Assembly: GCA_021156225.1 (NCBI GenBank)
Contig: JAJNBN010000261.1
Coordinates: 1 to 5,763 of the forward strand
Source: Verrucomicrobiota bacterium
Lineage (GTDB): Bacteria; Verrucomicrobiota; Verrucomicrobiia; Limisphaerales; JAEYXS01
Reading direction: 5' to 3'
Length of the DNA: 5,763 nucleotides
In this document: one piece after another, positions 1 to 5,525 of the stretch
Layout: every line of letters begins with the position of its first letter
Numbering within the stretch: position 1 is the first letter of the stretch
Notes under the pieces: model-generated
Told to the model about the DNA's origin: nothing
Database searches by the model: none
Seen by the model: the letters and a program-made list of their open reading frames with translations, nothing else
Position numbers and translations under genes: made by a program

Positions 1-34
1 GACCGGCATGTGGACCATCGCCCCCACGGACTAA
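1..34 (+). CDS. C-terminal end of an upstream gene (partial, unidentified)
   Basis: Reading from base 2, the frame gives TGMWTIAPTD and then a TAA stop at 32-34. The ending looks protein-like, and an intrinsic terminator follows about 30 bases later, as expected for a gene ending here on the plus strand. The other two plus frames stay open to stops at 37-39 and 48-50, so the frame choice rests on residue composition and is not certain. Too little is present to name a family. Confidence 0.4.
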   Translation, partial: TGMWTIAPTD

Positions 35-63
35 GTTAAGCGTCTGCTAAAAACATTCTGCGC

Positions 64-97
64 AAGCGGAGGCCCTCAAGCCTCCGCTTTTTCTTTT
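64..97 (+). terminator. Rho-independent terminator of the upstream plus-strand gene
   Basis: A perfect 10-bp stem is formed by AAGCGGAGGC (64-73) and GCCTCCGCTT (80-89), closing a 6-base loop (74-79). It runs straight into a T-rich tail (88-97, TTTTTCTTTT). The T tract is on the plus strand only, so it serves the gene ending near 34 and not the convergent minus-strand gene. Confidence 0.9.
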
Positions 98-110
98 CCC
101 AGAGCGTGAT

Positions 111-131
111 CCCGCGACTGCGGGACCGCAG
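111..131. repeat. Overlapping inverted repeats in the 3' intergenic gap
   Basis: CCCGC (111-115) can pair with GCGGG (120-124), and CTGCGG (118-123) can pair with CCGCAG (126-131). The two stems share bases and exclude each other. Neither is followed by a T tract on either strand, so neither is an obvious terminator. The rest of 98-237 shows no gene or other signal. Confidence 0.3.
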
Positions 132-237
132 CAACTCAACTAAGCACAGCCAGGCCAGCTTCGCCAATAACCCCCTGCACACCACGCCTTCTCTGATTGA
201 GTTTCCCCATTCGCTCCATCCCGCCCACGGACACCAC

Positions 238-3200
238 TCACTTCTTCATCAGATACGCAAACAGATCCCGCAGTTGCTTCTCATCCAGCGCATCCACCAG
301 CCCCTCGGGCATGAGCGAAGTATGCGACGCTTCGAGGGACTTTACCTGCTCACGCGCCAGGCGGATCTTGTTGCCCGTCGGGTCTTTCACCGTGATGAAC
401 TGCGGCGTGTTCTCTTCCAAGAAACCGGTGATGGCCTGATCATCCTTTGTGGTCACGTTGAAGACGGTATATTCCTCGCGGATGCCCAGGCTGGGATCGA
501 TGATGGCGGGCAGCATGAAGTCCAGATTGTCGCGTTCGTAGCCAGTGAGTTCAGGGGCGAGCTTCGCACCTTCACCGAATAGAGTGTGGCAAGTGGCGCA
601 GAGGAGCGTGAAGACTTCCTTGCCCGCGACAGCGTCGCCTTTGCCCTTCGCCAGCAACGTGCGCACGGACTGGATCTTGTCCTCAATTTCTTTCGGGCTC
701 TGGCGCAGGCGGCCCCAGTGTTTCTGGATGAGCTTGTCCAGCGCGGCATCCTTATGATTCTGAATGGCGGCGAGATTGAGCGTAGAAATCTGCTCAGGCT
801 TGATCGTGCCTTTATCCACCGCAGCGAGGAGTTGCTGCGACCAATCTTTGCGGCTGGTGAGAATGGTCTGGGCCGTGGCGCGGAGCTTGACGTTGAGCGT
901 GGGGTAAAGCTCGAGCACGGACTTGGCGATGTCTGGCTCACCGAAACGTTGCAGGGCATTCAGCAAATCGAGACGGAAACTTTCGGTCTTCTCCGTGCGG
1001 AGAAGATTCAGAAAAACCGGCACGGCAGCGGCCACTCGGCGTTCGGAAAGAAGTTCGAGATATTGGCGGCGATCTTTCGCGGGCGTCTTGGCATCCACGA
1101 CTTTTTCCAAGGCGGCAGTGGCGGCTTGTTCATAGCCGAGGCGCGTGGCGAAACTGATGAGCTGGCCACTGGCGGGACGGGTTTTCCAGACTTCGGCGAC
1201 TTGCTTGCTCAAGGCCGCGGGAACGGATTTTACCGTGTCACCTTGCAAGCCTTGCTCCATACCCTTTACCAATTTATCCACATCTTCCGGCGTGGGGGCC
1301 ATGGCGAGGAGTTGGGCGGCGGTGTTCAGATTCTCTTCCGTGCGTTCGGCGGTGTAACGCTGGCCGAGGCGGGCGGTGATGTGCTGGCTGACGATGGGCG
1401 AGTGCCAGAGTGGAGTCTCTTTCAGCAAGTCCAGGATGAGCGAGCGGCCAGTGATGGCCTTGTCTTCCAGCGCCCACCAGAGCATGAGCGGGATGTGTTT
1501 GTCGTTCACGTCCTCTGCGCGGAGCATGAGTTCACGCAGGATGGGAATGGCATCGGCGGCAGGCAAGCGACGGCAGGAGGCGGCCAGTTGCACGCGCACA
1601 TGGATCTCCCTTTCATTGCGAGCTAGCGCCACAAGCTTCTGCTGATGGTTGGCGAGGACTTGGTGCTGATCACCCAGCAAACGGATCGTCCAGGAACGGA
1701 CATCGGGATTCGGATGGTTCAGCATTTGCACGGCGAAGTCACCATCGAAACCGCCACTGGCGTTCAAGGCCCAAAAGGCATCGAGCGCGAGCTGACCGGA
1801 GTTCTTGGAAACAAGTTCGCGCAAGGCCGCAATCAGGCTCTTATCCTTGCGGTCATAGAGCAGGCGCACAGCAGTTTGACGGAACCATTTGTTCGCGTGC
1901 GAGAGATACGGGATAAGTTCCTTGCTGCTCAACTTGCCGAGGTCGAAGGGGGCGATGGGTTTCGCACCCTTGGCTTGCAGGCGATAGATGCGGCCATGGT
2001 CGCGATCCCAAGTATCGCGCGGGTCCACGTGGGTGAGGCGACTGTCATACCAGTCCGCCAAATAGATGGCACCATCCGGACCACTGCGCGTGTCCACGAT
2101 GCGGAACCAGCGGTCATCGGTGAGCATGAGCGGATCGAGGTCGCGCGTGCGATAGGTGGAGGTGTCCGGCAACATCTCCGAGGCGACCACGCGGTTCATG
2201 AGGGACATGCTGGCGACGATCTTGCCCTCCAAGGATGGAATCGCCCCGCCTTCATAGATGATCATGCTCTGCGCGAAGCGCGGCTTGTAGCCATCGTGCG
2301 CCATATGCTCGAACCAGCCGAAGGAATAAGGGTTCATGAGCGGACCGTGCTTGCCCCAGTTCTTGATGCCGCGGCTGCCCTGCTCGTAATGCATGCCGCG
2401 CGTGTCCCCATAGTTCGTGCCGGAGAAGGCGCGGCCGCGCTTGTCGAACTCCATGCTCATGGTGTTGCCGCCGCCTTCGGCGAAGATCTCGAAGACGTCC
2501 AGCTCCGGGTGATAACGCCAGATCGCCTGCCCCTCCCAATGCACACCTTTCACGGTGCCGGTGGTGGTGCTGCCATTCGCGCCGTAGAGCCAGCCGTCTG
2601 GTCCCCAATGCAGGCTGGTGGCGATGGCATGCGTGTCTTCCAGGCCGAAGCCGGACAGCTTCACCGCAGGCGGACCATCAGGAACGTCATCGCGATTCTT
2701 GTCGGGATAGAAGAGTAGGTAGGGCGGGTTCAATACCCATACACCACCACGGCCAACAGCCACGCTCGTGGCGATGTTCAGGCCATCCATGAACGTCTTG
2801 TGCTTATCGAACTTGCCATCGCCATCGGTGTCCTCATGGATGGTGATCTTATCTGCACCTTTGAAATGATTGGGCGGAGGAGGCGGGACTTTATCGAAGA
2901 CGGCGCGGATGTATTGGTCATACTTCACGACCTTCAGGCCAGCGGGGAAGGGATACTGAAGATACTGCACCACCCACATGCGGCCACGTTCATCGAAATG
3001 GATGTTGAGGGGCTGGCGGATGAGCGGCTCGCTGCCCACGACCTGCACTTCCATGCTTTCCGGCACGATGAAATGTTTAAGCGTTTCCTCAGGCGTGAGC
3101 GGTTTTGAGCCATCGTTCAAGGCACCTTTGCCTTGGAATCGCTCTACGAAATCTTTCACCGCAGGATCAAACGGATCAGCCGCACGCGCGGTGAATGACG

Positions 3201-3258
3201 ATGACGACAAAACAGTGAGAGCCAAGAGCGAAGCCGTGATGCGAGGCAGGACCTTCAT
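238..3258 (-). CDS. Secreted PVC-type membrane-bound dehydrogenase / haem-binding protein (beta-propeller, HEAT repeats, cytochrome c)
   Basis: This is a multidomain exported redox protein of the family found mainly in Planctomycetes and Verrucomicrobia, where an N-terminal dehydrogenase-like propeller (TIGR02604 type) is joined to a C-terminal CxxCH haem domain (TIGR02603 type). Numbering is from the ATG at 3258-3256 (1006 aa). Residues 1-26 form a Sec signal peptide: K2 and R6, a hydrophobic core, then ARA before the ADP mature end. Residues about 63-428 resemble the soluble glucose/sorbosone dehydrogenase propeller and include a calcium-loop-like DTDGDGKFD (143-151), a Pro5 run (125-129), GPDGAIYLADWYD (393-405) and a GRIYRL ending. 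Residues about 445-810 are helical HEAT-like repeats. Residues about 870-1006 carry the single haem site CATCH (887-891), with Met983 of SLMPEGL as the likely distal ligand. The family is associated with periplasmic oxidation and electron transfer; the substrate here is unknown. An in-frame ATG at 3294 would add 12 residues ahead of the signal peptide. I prefer 3258 because it gives a normal signal peptide; neither start has a clear Shine-Dalgarno. The gene is divergent from eno and probably monocistronic. Confidence 0.93.
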   Translation of the reverse strand: MKVLPRITASLLALTVLSSSSFTARAADPFDPAVKDFVERFQGKGALNDGSKPLTPEETLKHFIVPESMEVQVVGSEPLIRQPLNIHFDERGRMWVVQYLQYPFPAGLKVVKYDQYIRAVFDKVPPPPPNHFKGADKITIHEDTDGDGKFDKHKTFMDGLNIATSVAVGRGGVWVLNPPYLLFYPDKNRDDVPDGPPAVKLSGFGLEDTHAIATSLHWGPDGWLYGANGSTTTGTVKGVHWEGQAIWRYHPELDVFEIFAEGGGNTMSMEFDKRGRAFSGTNYGDTRGMHYEQGSRGIKNWGKHGPLMNPYSFGWFEHMAHDGYKPRFAQSMIIYEGGAIPSLEGKIVASMSLMNRVVASEMLPDTSTYRTRDLDPLMLTDDRWFRIVDTRSGPDGAIYLADWYDSRLTHVDPRDTWDRDHGRIYRLQAKGAKPIAPFDLGKLSSKELIPYLSHANKWFRQTAVRLLYDRKDKSLIAALRELVSKNSGQLALDAFWALNASGGFDGDFAVQMLNHPNPDVRSWTIRLLGDQHQVLANHQQKLVALARNEREIHVRVQLAASCRRLPAADAIPILRELMLRAEDVNDKHIPLMLWWALEDKAITGRSLILDLLKETPLWHSPIVSQHITARLGQRYTAERTEENLNTAAQLLAMAPTPEDVDKLVKGMEQGLQGDTVKSVPAALSKQVAEVWKTRPASGQLISFATRLGYEQAATAALEKVVDAKTPAKDRRQYLELLSERRVAAAVPVFLNLLRTEKTESFRLDLLNALQRFGEPDIAKSVLELYPTLNVKLRATAQTILTSRKDWSQQLLAAVDKGTIKPEQISTLNLAAIQNHKDAALDKLIQKHWGRLRQSPKEIEDKIQSVRTLLAKGKGDAVAGKEVFTLLCATCHTLFGEGAKLAPELTGYERDNLDFMLPAIIDPSLGIREEYTVFNVTTKDDQAITGFLEENTPQFITVKDPTGNKIRLAREQVKSLEASHTSLMPEGLVDALDEKQLRDLFAYLMKK

Positions 3259-3308
3259 ACGCGTAAATGCTGACGCCGAGAATGGCACGGCCATTCAGGG
3301 GAAACAAG

Positions 3309-3323
3309 GCCGGTTGCACCGGC
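3309..3323 (-). promoter_or_regulatory. Small hairpin in the leader of the haem-protein gene
   Basis: GCCGGT (3309-3314) and ACCGGC (3318-3323) are perfect inverted repeats around a 3-base centre. The element sits 15 bases upstream of the upstream candidate start and about 50 bases upstream of the preferred start of the minus-strand gene. It could form a leader RNA hairpin or be a DNA operator half-site pair. There is no T tract, so it is not a terminator. A short GC-rich repeat like this may also arise by chance. Confidence 0.3.
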
Positions 3324-3386
3324 GGGCCACCATGATGAGAGGGAAAAGTCTGCCTCCTGATCCTGCAGTTGCTGGACAGCTACGTT

Positions 3387-3416
3387 TTGAGAGGAAATTT
3401 TCCGCTTTCAACTTAT
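3387..3416 (+). promoter_or_regulatory. Weak sigma70-like promoter candidate upstream of eno
   Basis: TTGAGA (3387-3392) matches the -35 consensus at 4 of 6 positions and is followed after 17-18 bases by AT-rich ACTTAT near 3411-3416, a poor -10. An alternative -10 is TAGTAT at 3428-3433, with a weak -35 around 3405-3411. The region is AT-rich against GC-rich neighbours, which fits a promoter zone, but the exact hexamers are uncertain. Confidence 0.25.
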
Positions 3417-3422
3417 TTTCCG
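3397..3422 (+). repeat. Direct repeat ATTTTCCG-N10-ATTTTCCG upstream of eno
   Basis: Two identical 8-base copies lie at 3397-3404 and 3415-3422, 18 bases apart start to start. They fall in the presumed promoter zone between the divergent haem-protein and eno genes. The first copy also lies within an odd palindrome, GGAAATTTTCC (3393-3403). Spaced direct repeats next to a promoter are a common form of activator or repressor site. No regulator can be named. Confidence 0.35.
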
Positions 3423-3446
3423 GCCTCTAGTATGCGCGGACATTTT

Positions 3447-3458
3447 GCTTAATTAAGC
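3447..3458. promoter_or_regulatory. Perfect 12-bp palindrome just before the eno start
   Basis: GCTTAATTAAGC equals its own reverse complement and ends 7 bases before the eno ATG. It occupies the position where a Shine-Dalgarno would be expected, and no purine-rich ribosome binding site is present. Thus eno is either initiated without a Shine-Dalgarno or its leader is structurally or operator controlled. Chance occurrence in AT-rich leader DNA is possible. Confidence 0.35.
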
Positions 3459-3465
3459 TCTGAAT

Positions 3466-4755
3466 ATGACAACCATCGTTGAAATCCAGTCCCGCGAAAT
3501 CCTTGATTCCCGCGGCAATCCTACCGTTGAAGTTGATGTCGTCCTTGAAAGCGGCGCGGCCGGTCGTGCGGCAGTGCCCTCGGGCGCCAGCACGGGTGAG
3601 CATGAAGCCATCGAACTCCGCGACGGCGACAAGAAGCGCTACCTCGGCAAGGGCGTGAGCAAGGCGGTCAAGAATGTGACCACCAAGATCGCCCCGGAAC
3701 TCGTCGGCCTGGACGCCCTCGACCAGCTCACGGTGGATAACATCATGCTGGCCATCGATGGCACGGAAACGAAGTCCAAGCTCGGTGCGAACGCCATCCT
3801 CGCTGTCTCCCTCGCGAACGCGAAGGCTGCTGCTGCCGCCCTTGGCCAGCCGGTGTTCAAGTATCTCGGTGGACCAAACGCCAAAGTCCTGCCCGTCCCG
3901 ATGGCGAACGTCATCAACGGTGGCGCGCACTCGGACGCCCCGATCGATTTCCAGGAATTCATGGTGATGCCGCACGGCTTCAACACCTTTAGCGAAGGTC
4001 TGCAAGCCATCACGGAAATCTTCCACGCCCTGAAGAGCGTGTTGAAGAAGAAGGGCCTGAGCACCGCCGTCGGTGACGAAGGTGGTTTCGCCCCGAAGCT
4101 GGACAGCGCTGAAGCGGCCATCGAAGCGATCCTGCAAGCGGTCAAGGATGCGGGTTACAAGTCCGGCAAGAACATCTTCCTGGCGCTCGATGTGGCGGCC
4201 TCGGAGTTCTACACGGGCAACGAGACCTACGTCTTCAAGAAGAGCAGCGGTCGCAAGCTGTCTGGTGACGAGATGGTGGAATTCTACGCCGACCTGTGCG
4301 CGAAATATCCGATCGTCTCCATCGAAGACGGTTGCGCCGAAGGCGACTGGGTGACGTGGAAGAAGCTCACGAACAAACTCGGTGCGACGACGCAGCTCGT
4401 GGGTGACGATCTGTTCGTGACGAACACGAAGTTCCTGCAAAAGGGCATCGATACGGGCACGGCCAACTCGATCCTCGTGAAAGTGAACCAGATCGGTTCC
4501 CTCACGGAGACGCTGGACGCAGTCCGTCTGGCGCAGACGCACAAGTACACCGCCGTTCTTTCCCACCGCTCCGGTGAGACGGAAGACGCGACCATCGCGG
4601 ACATCGCTGTGGCGACGAACTGCGGCCAGATCAAGACCGGTTCCCTGAGCCGCACGGACCGCACGGCGAAGTACAACCAGTTGCTGCGCATCGAGCAGTT
4701 GCTGGGCGACAACGCCGTGTATGCCGGTATGAGCGCGCTGCCGAAGGGCCGCTAA
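3466..4755 (+). CDS. eno: Enolase (phosphopyruvate hydratase, EC 4.2.1.11)
   Basis: Cytoplasmic glycolytic enzyme that interconverts 2-phosphoglycerate and phosphoenolpyruvate with Mg2+. At 429 aa it has the usual bacterial length. The N-terminal domain starts with the conserved EIQSREILDSRGNPTVEVDV stretch and contains the mobile SGAST loop (39-43). The barrel keeps the expected catalytic set: His155 (NGGAHSD), Glu164 (QEFM), acid/base Glu205 (GDEGG), Mg2+ ligands Asp242, Glu287 (SIEDG) and Asp314 (GDD), catalytic base Lys339 within the signature ILVKVNQIGSLTET (336-349), the SHRSGETED loop (366-374) and Lys390 (IKTGS). No key residue is missing, so it should be active. The start is fixed by homology of the N-terminus, although no Shine-Dalgarno precedes the ATG. 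Codon use is strongly biased, as for a highly expressed gene. A terminator directly downstream and the divergent gene upstream make it a single-gene unit. Confidence 0.99.
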   Translation: MTTIVEIQSREILDSRGNPTVEVDVVLESGAAGRAAVPSGASTGEHEAIELRDGDKKRYLGKGVSKAVKNVTTKIAPELVGLDALDQLTVDNIMLAIDGTETKSKLGANAILAVSLANAKAAAAALGQPVFKYLGGPNAKVLPVPMANVINGGAHSDAPIDFQEFMVMPHGFNTFSEGLQAITEIFHALKSVLKKKGLSTAVGDEGGFAPKLDSAEAAIEAILQAVKDAGYKSGKNIFLALDVAASEFYTGNETYVFKKSSGRKLSGDEMVEFYADLCAKYPIVSIEDGCAEGDWVTWKKLTNKLGATTQLVGDDLFVTNTKFLQKGIDTGTANSILVKVNQIGSLTETLDAVRLAQTHKYTAVLSHRSGETEDATIADIAVATNCGQIKTGSLSRTDRTAKYNQLLRIEQLLGDNAVYAGMSALPKGR

Positions 4756-4762
4756 GCGTACG

Positions 4763-4778
4763 CGCTGTTGAAACAGCG
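4763..4778 (+). other. Small hairpin after the eno stop codon
   Basis: CGCTGT (4763-4768) and ACAGCG (4773-4778) form a 6-bp stem with a TGAA loop, 7 bases after the eno stop. No T run follows, so it is not a terminator by itself. It precedes the main terminator and could act as an extra 3'-end stabilising structure. Confidence 0.4.
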
Positions 4779-4787
4779 ATAAATTAA

Positions 4788-4825
4788 AGATCCCGGAAGT
4801 CGTGAGGCTTCCGGGGTTTTGTTTT
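4788..4825 (+). terminator. Rho-independent terminator of eno
   Basis: CCCGGAAG (4792-4799) pairs perfectly with CTTCCGGG (4808-4815), extended by T:G and A:T pairs, around an 8-base loop. It is followed by TTTTGTTTT (4817-4825). It separates eno from the pilin-like gene downstream, which therefore needs its own promoter. Confidence 0.9.
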
Positions 4826-4854
4826 GGCGGAGGGCAAAATAGGTAAAGTGGCTA

Positions 4855-4870
4855 GGCTTGCGTTTAAGCC
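4855..4870. repeat. Short inverted repeat upstream of the first pilin-like gene
   Basis: GGCTT (4855-4859) and AAGCC (4866-4870) flank a 6-base centre, about 40 bases before the ATG at 4909. It lies where a promoter for this gene should be. I cannot assign convincing -35 and -10 hexamers here; CATAAA at 4885-4890 is the best -10 candidate. Confidence 0.2.
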
Positions 4871-4908
4871 GGAAGTTGGGGCAGCATAAAACTAACTCCG
4901 AAAAGGTT

Positions 4909-5283
4909 ATGAGCGAATCCACAGAATCGCCAGAGTCTGCCTCTGCGGGCAAGACGTGGGGTCCGATAATAGTTTGCCTCCTTATTATTGGCCTGCTGGC
5001 GGCCATTGCGGTTCCGAACTTCATGAAGGCGCGGACCACGACGGCCAAGAGTGCCTGTGTGGCGAATTTGAAGCAGATCGACGGGGCCATCAAGCAGTGG
5101 GCTTTGGAGAGCCGAAAGACGGATGCCGATCCGGTGGACATAAAGGAAGCGGTGAAGTTCTTGAAAGGCGGTGTGCTGCCCAAGTGCCCGGCGGACGGGG
5201 TCTATTCCCCGGGAATCACGATAGGAAACAAGCCCACCTGTTCAATGGATGAGAAACTTCCCGAAGGGCATAGACTGCCTTAA
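4909..5283 (+). CDS. Pilin-like (pseudopilin) single-helix protein with a degenerate prepilin motif, copy 1
   Basis: Predicted 124-aa inner-membrane protein. It has a 14-residue Ser/Glu-rich N-terminal tail, one helix (about 18-38, ending LLIIGLLAAIAVPNF), then a small soluble domain. With Pro36 aligned to pilin Pro22, the pilin landmarks fall in register: Gly14 is the -1 glycine of prepilin cleavage and Gly28 is pilin position 14. However, position +1 is Lys15 and position +5 is Pro19 where pilins have Phe/Met and Glu. The C-terminal region, with NLKQIDGAIKQWALE (53-67) and a KCPADGVY...PTCS segment ending GHRLP, matches the small type II secretion-like pilins abundant in Verrucomicrobia. 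Cys93 and Cys111 may form a disulfide if exported. I chose the ATG at 4909, preceded by a weak AAAAGG; a TTG at 4858 in the same frame would add 17 residues with no pilin precedent. Membership in the pilin fold is fairly sure; assembly into a pilus or secretion system is inference. Confidence 0.85.
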   Translation: MSESTESPESASAGKTWGPIIVCLLIIGLLAAIAVPNFMKARTTTAKSACVANLKQIDGAIKQWALESRKTDADPVDIKEAVKFLKGGVLPKCPADGVYSPGITIGNKPTCSMDEKLPEGHRLP

Positions 5284-5462
5284 ACTGCACGTCGGCGAAA
5301 CTTTGTATTCGCCTGTGCCGCTCGGTCCCAGTCGATCTCTTGAGGTTTGAAGTCCAATGCTCGTTTCAATGAGTGGGTGCGTTGCGTCTGCTCTTGGACG
5401 AGCTGTTCGATATCGAGGTCGACATCGGCAGGGAAGGGGTTGTGAGCTTGGATGATGTTCAC
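5280..5462 (-). CDS. Small hypothetical protein (60 aa)
   Basis: I do not recognise this protein. It is a 60-residue soluble, charged product with an acidic, probably helical middle (DVDLDIEQLVQEQTQ, about residues 13-27), an aromatic-acid patch (EIDWDR) and a basic end (KFRRR). It has no signal peptide, helix anchor or Cys. The start is GTG at 5462-5460, preceded by AAAGGAA (5472-5466) as a short-spaced Shine-Dalgarno. An in-frame TGA at 5474-5472 rules out a longer product. The opposite strand holds no gene over most of its length, so it is not a shadow of another coding frame. Its stop overlaps that of the first pilin-like gene by 4 bases, and it is divergent from the second. It could be a regulator or accessory of the pair, or a chance reading frame. 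Confidence 0.5.
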   Translation of the reverse strand: MNIIQAHNPFPADVDLDIEQLVQEQTQRTHSLKRALDFKPQEIDWDRAAQANTKFRRRAV

Positions 5463-5489
5463 GCGTTCCTTTCACCGTCGCTTGCTTTT

Positions 5490-5499
5490 TTCGGCCGAA
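5490..5499. promoter_or_regulatory. 10-bp palindrome in the divergent spacer
   Basis: TTCGGCCGAA is a perfect palindrome lying near the centre of the 63-base gap between the small minus-strand gene and the second pilin-like gene. It is preceded by a T run (5486-5491). The position would allow one factor to act on both divergent genes. No clear promoter hexamers are visible beside it, and a palindrome of this size may be chance. Confidence 0.25.
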
Positions 5500-5525
5500 G
5501 GGAACAGCATTGATAAAGCTTTTCC

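Noticed and set aside
106..582. Plus-strand open frame across the end of the haem-protein gene
   Set aside because: It starts inside the intergenic hairpin region with no ribosome site, and most of it is antisense to the cytochrome domain.
586..2718. Two long plus-strand open frames (586-1626 and 1645-2718) opposite the haem-protein gene
   Set aside because: Shadows of the codon structure on the other strand. The minus-strand product has a signal peptide, propeller motifs and CATCH; these frames have no domain logic.
3295..3333. 12-codon minus-strand open frame just ahead of the haem-protein gene, considered as a leader peptide
   Set aside because: Its nearest AGGAGG is too far from the ATG, and the peptide shows no attenuator-like run of one amino acid.
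3427..4566. Long minus-strand open frame (379 codons) opposite eno
   Set aside because: Antisense to a definite enolase. Its Arg/Val/Asp/Glu/Gly-rich composition is what the complement of strongly biased GC-rich codons gives, with no recognisable domain.
4858..4908. TTG start extending the first pilin-like protein by 17 residues
   Set aside because: It lies in a short inverted repeat with no ribosome site. The ATG at 4909 gives a tail length in keeping with copy 2.
5294..5313. Hairpin GGCGAA/TTCGCC considered as a terminator after the first pilin-like gene
   Set aside because: The 6-bp stem has no T tract on either strand and lies inside the small minus-strand reading frame.
5242..5475. Alternative 77-codon minus-strand frame overlapping the small 60-aa gene
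   Set aside because: It extends into the pilin-like gene on the other strand, is rich in Arg, Pro and Ser as shadow frames tend to be, and has a poorer ribosome site than the GTG at 5462.
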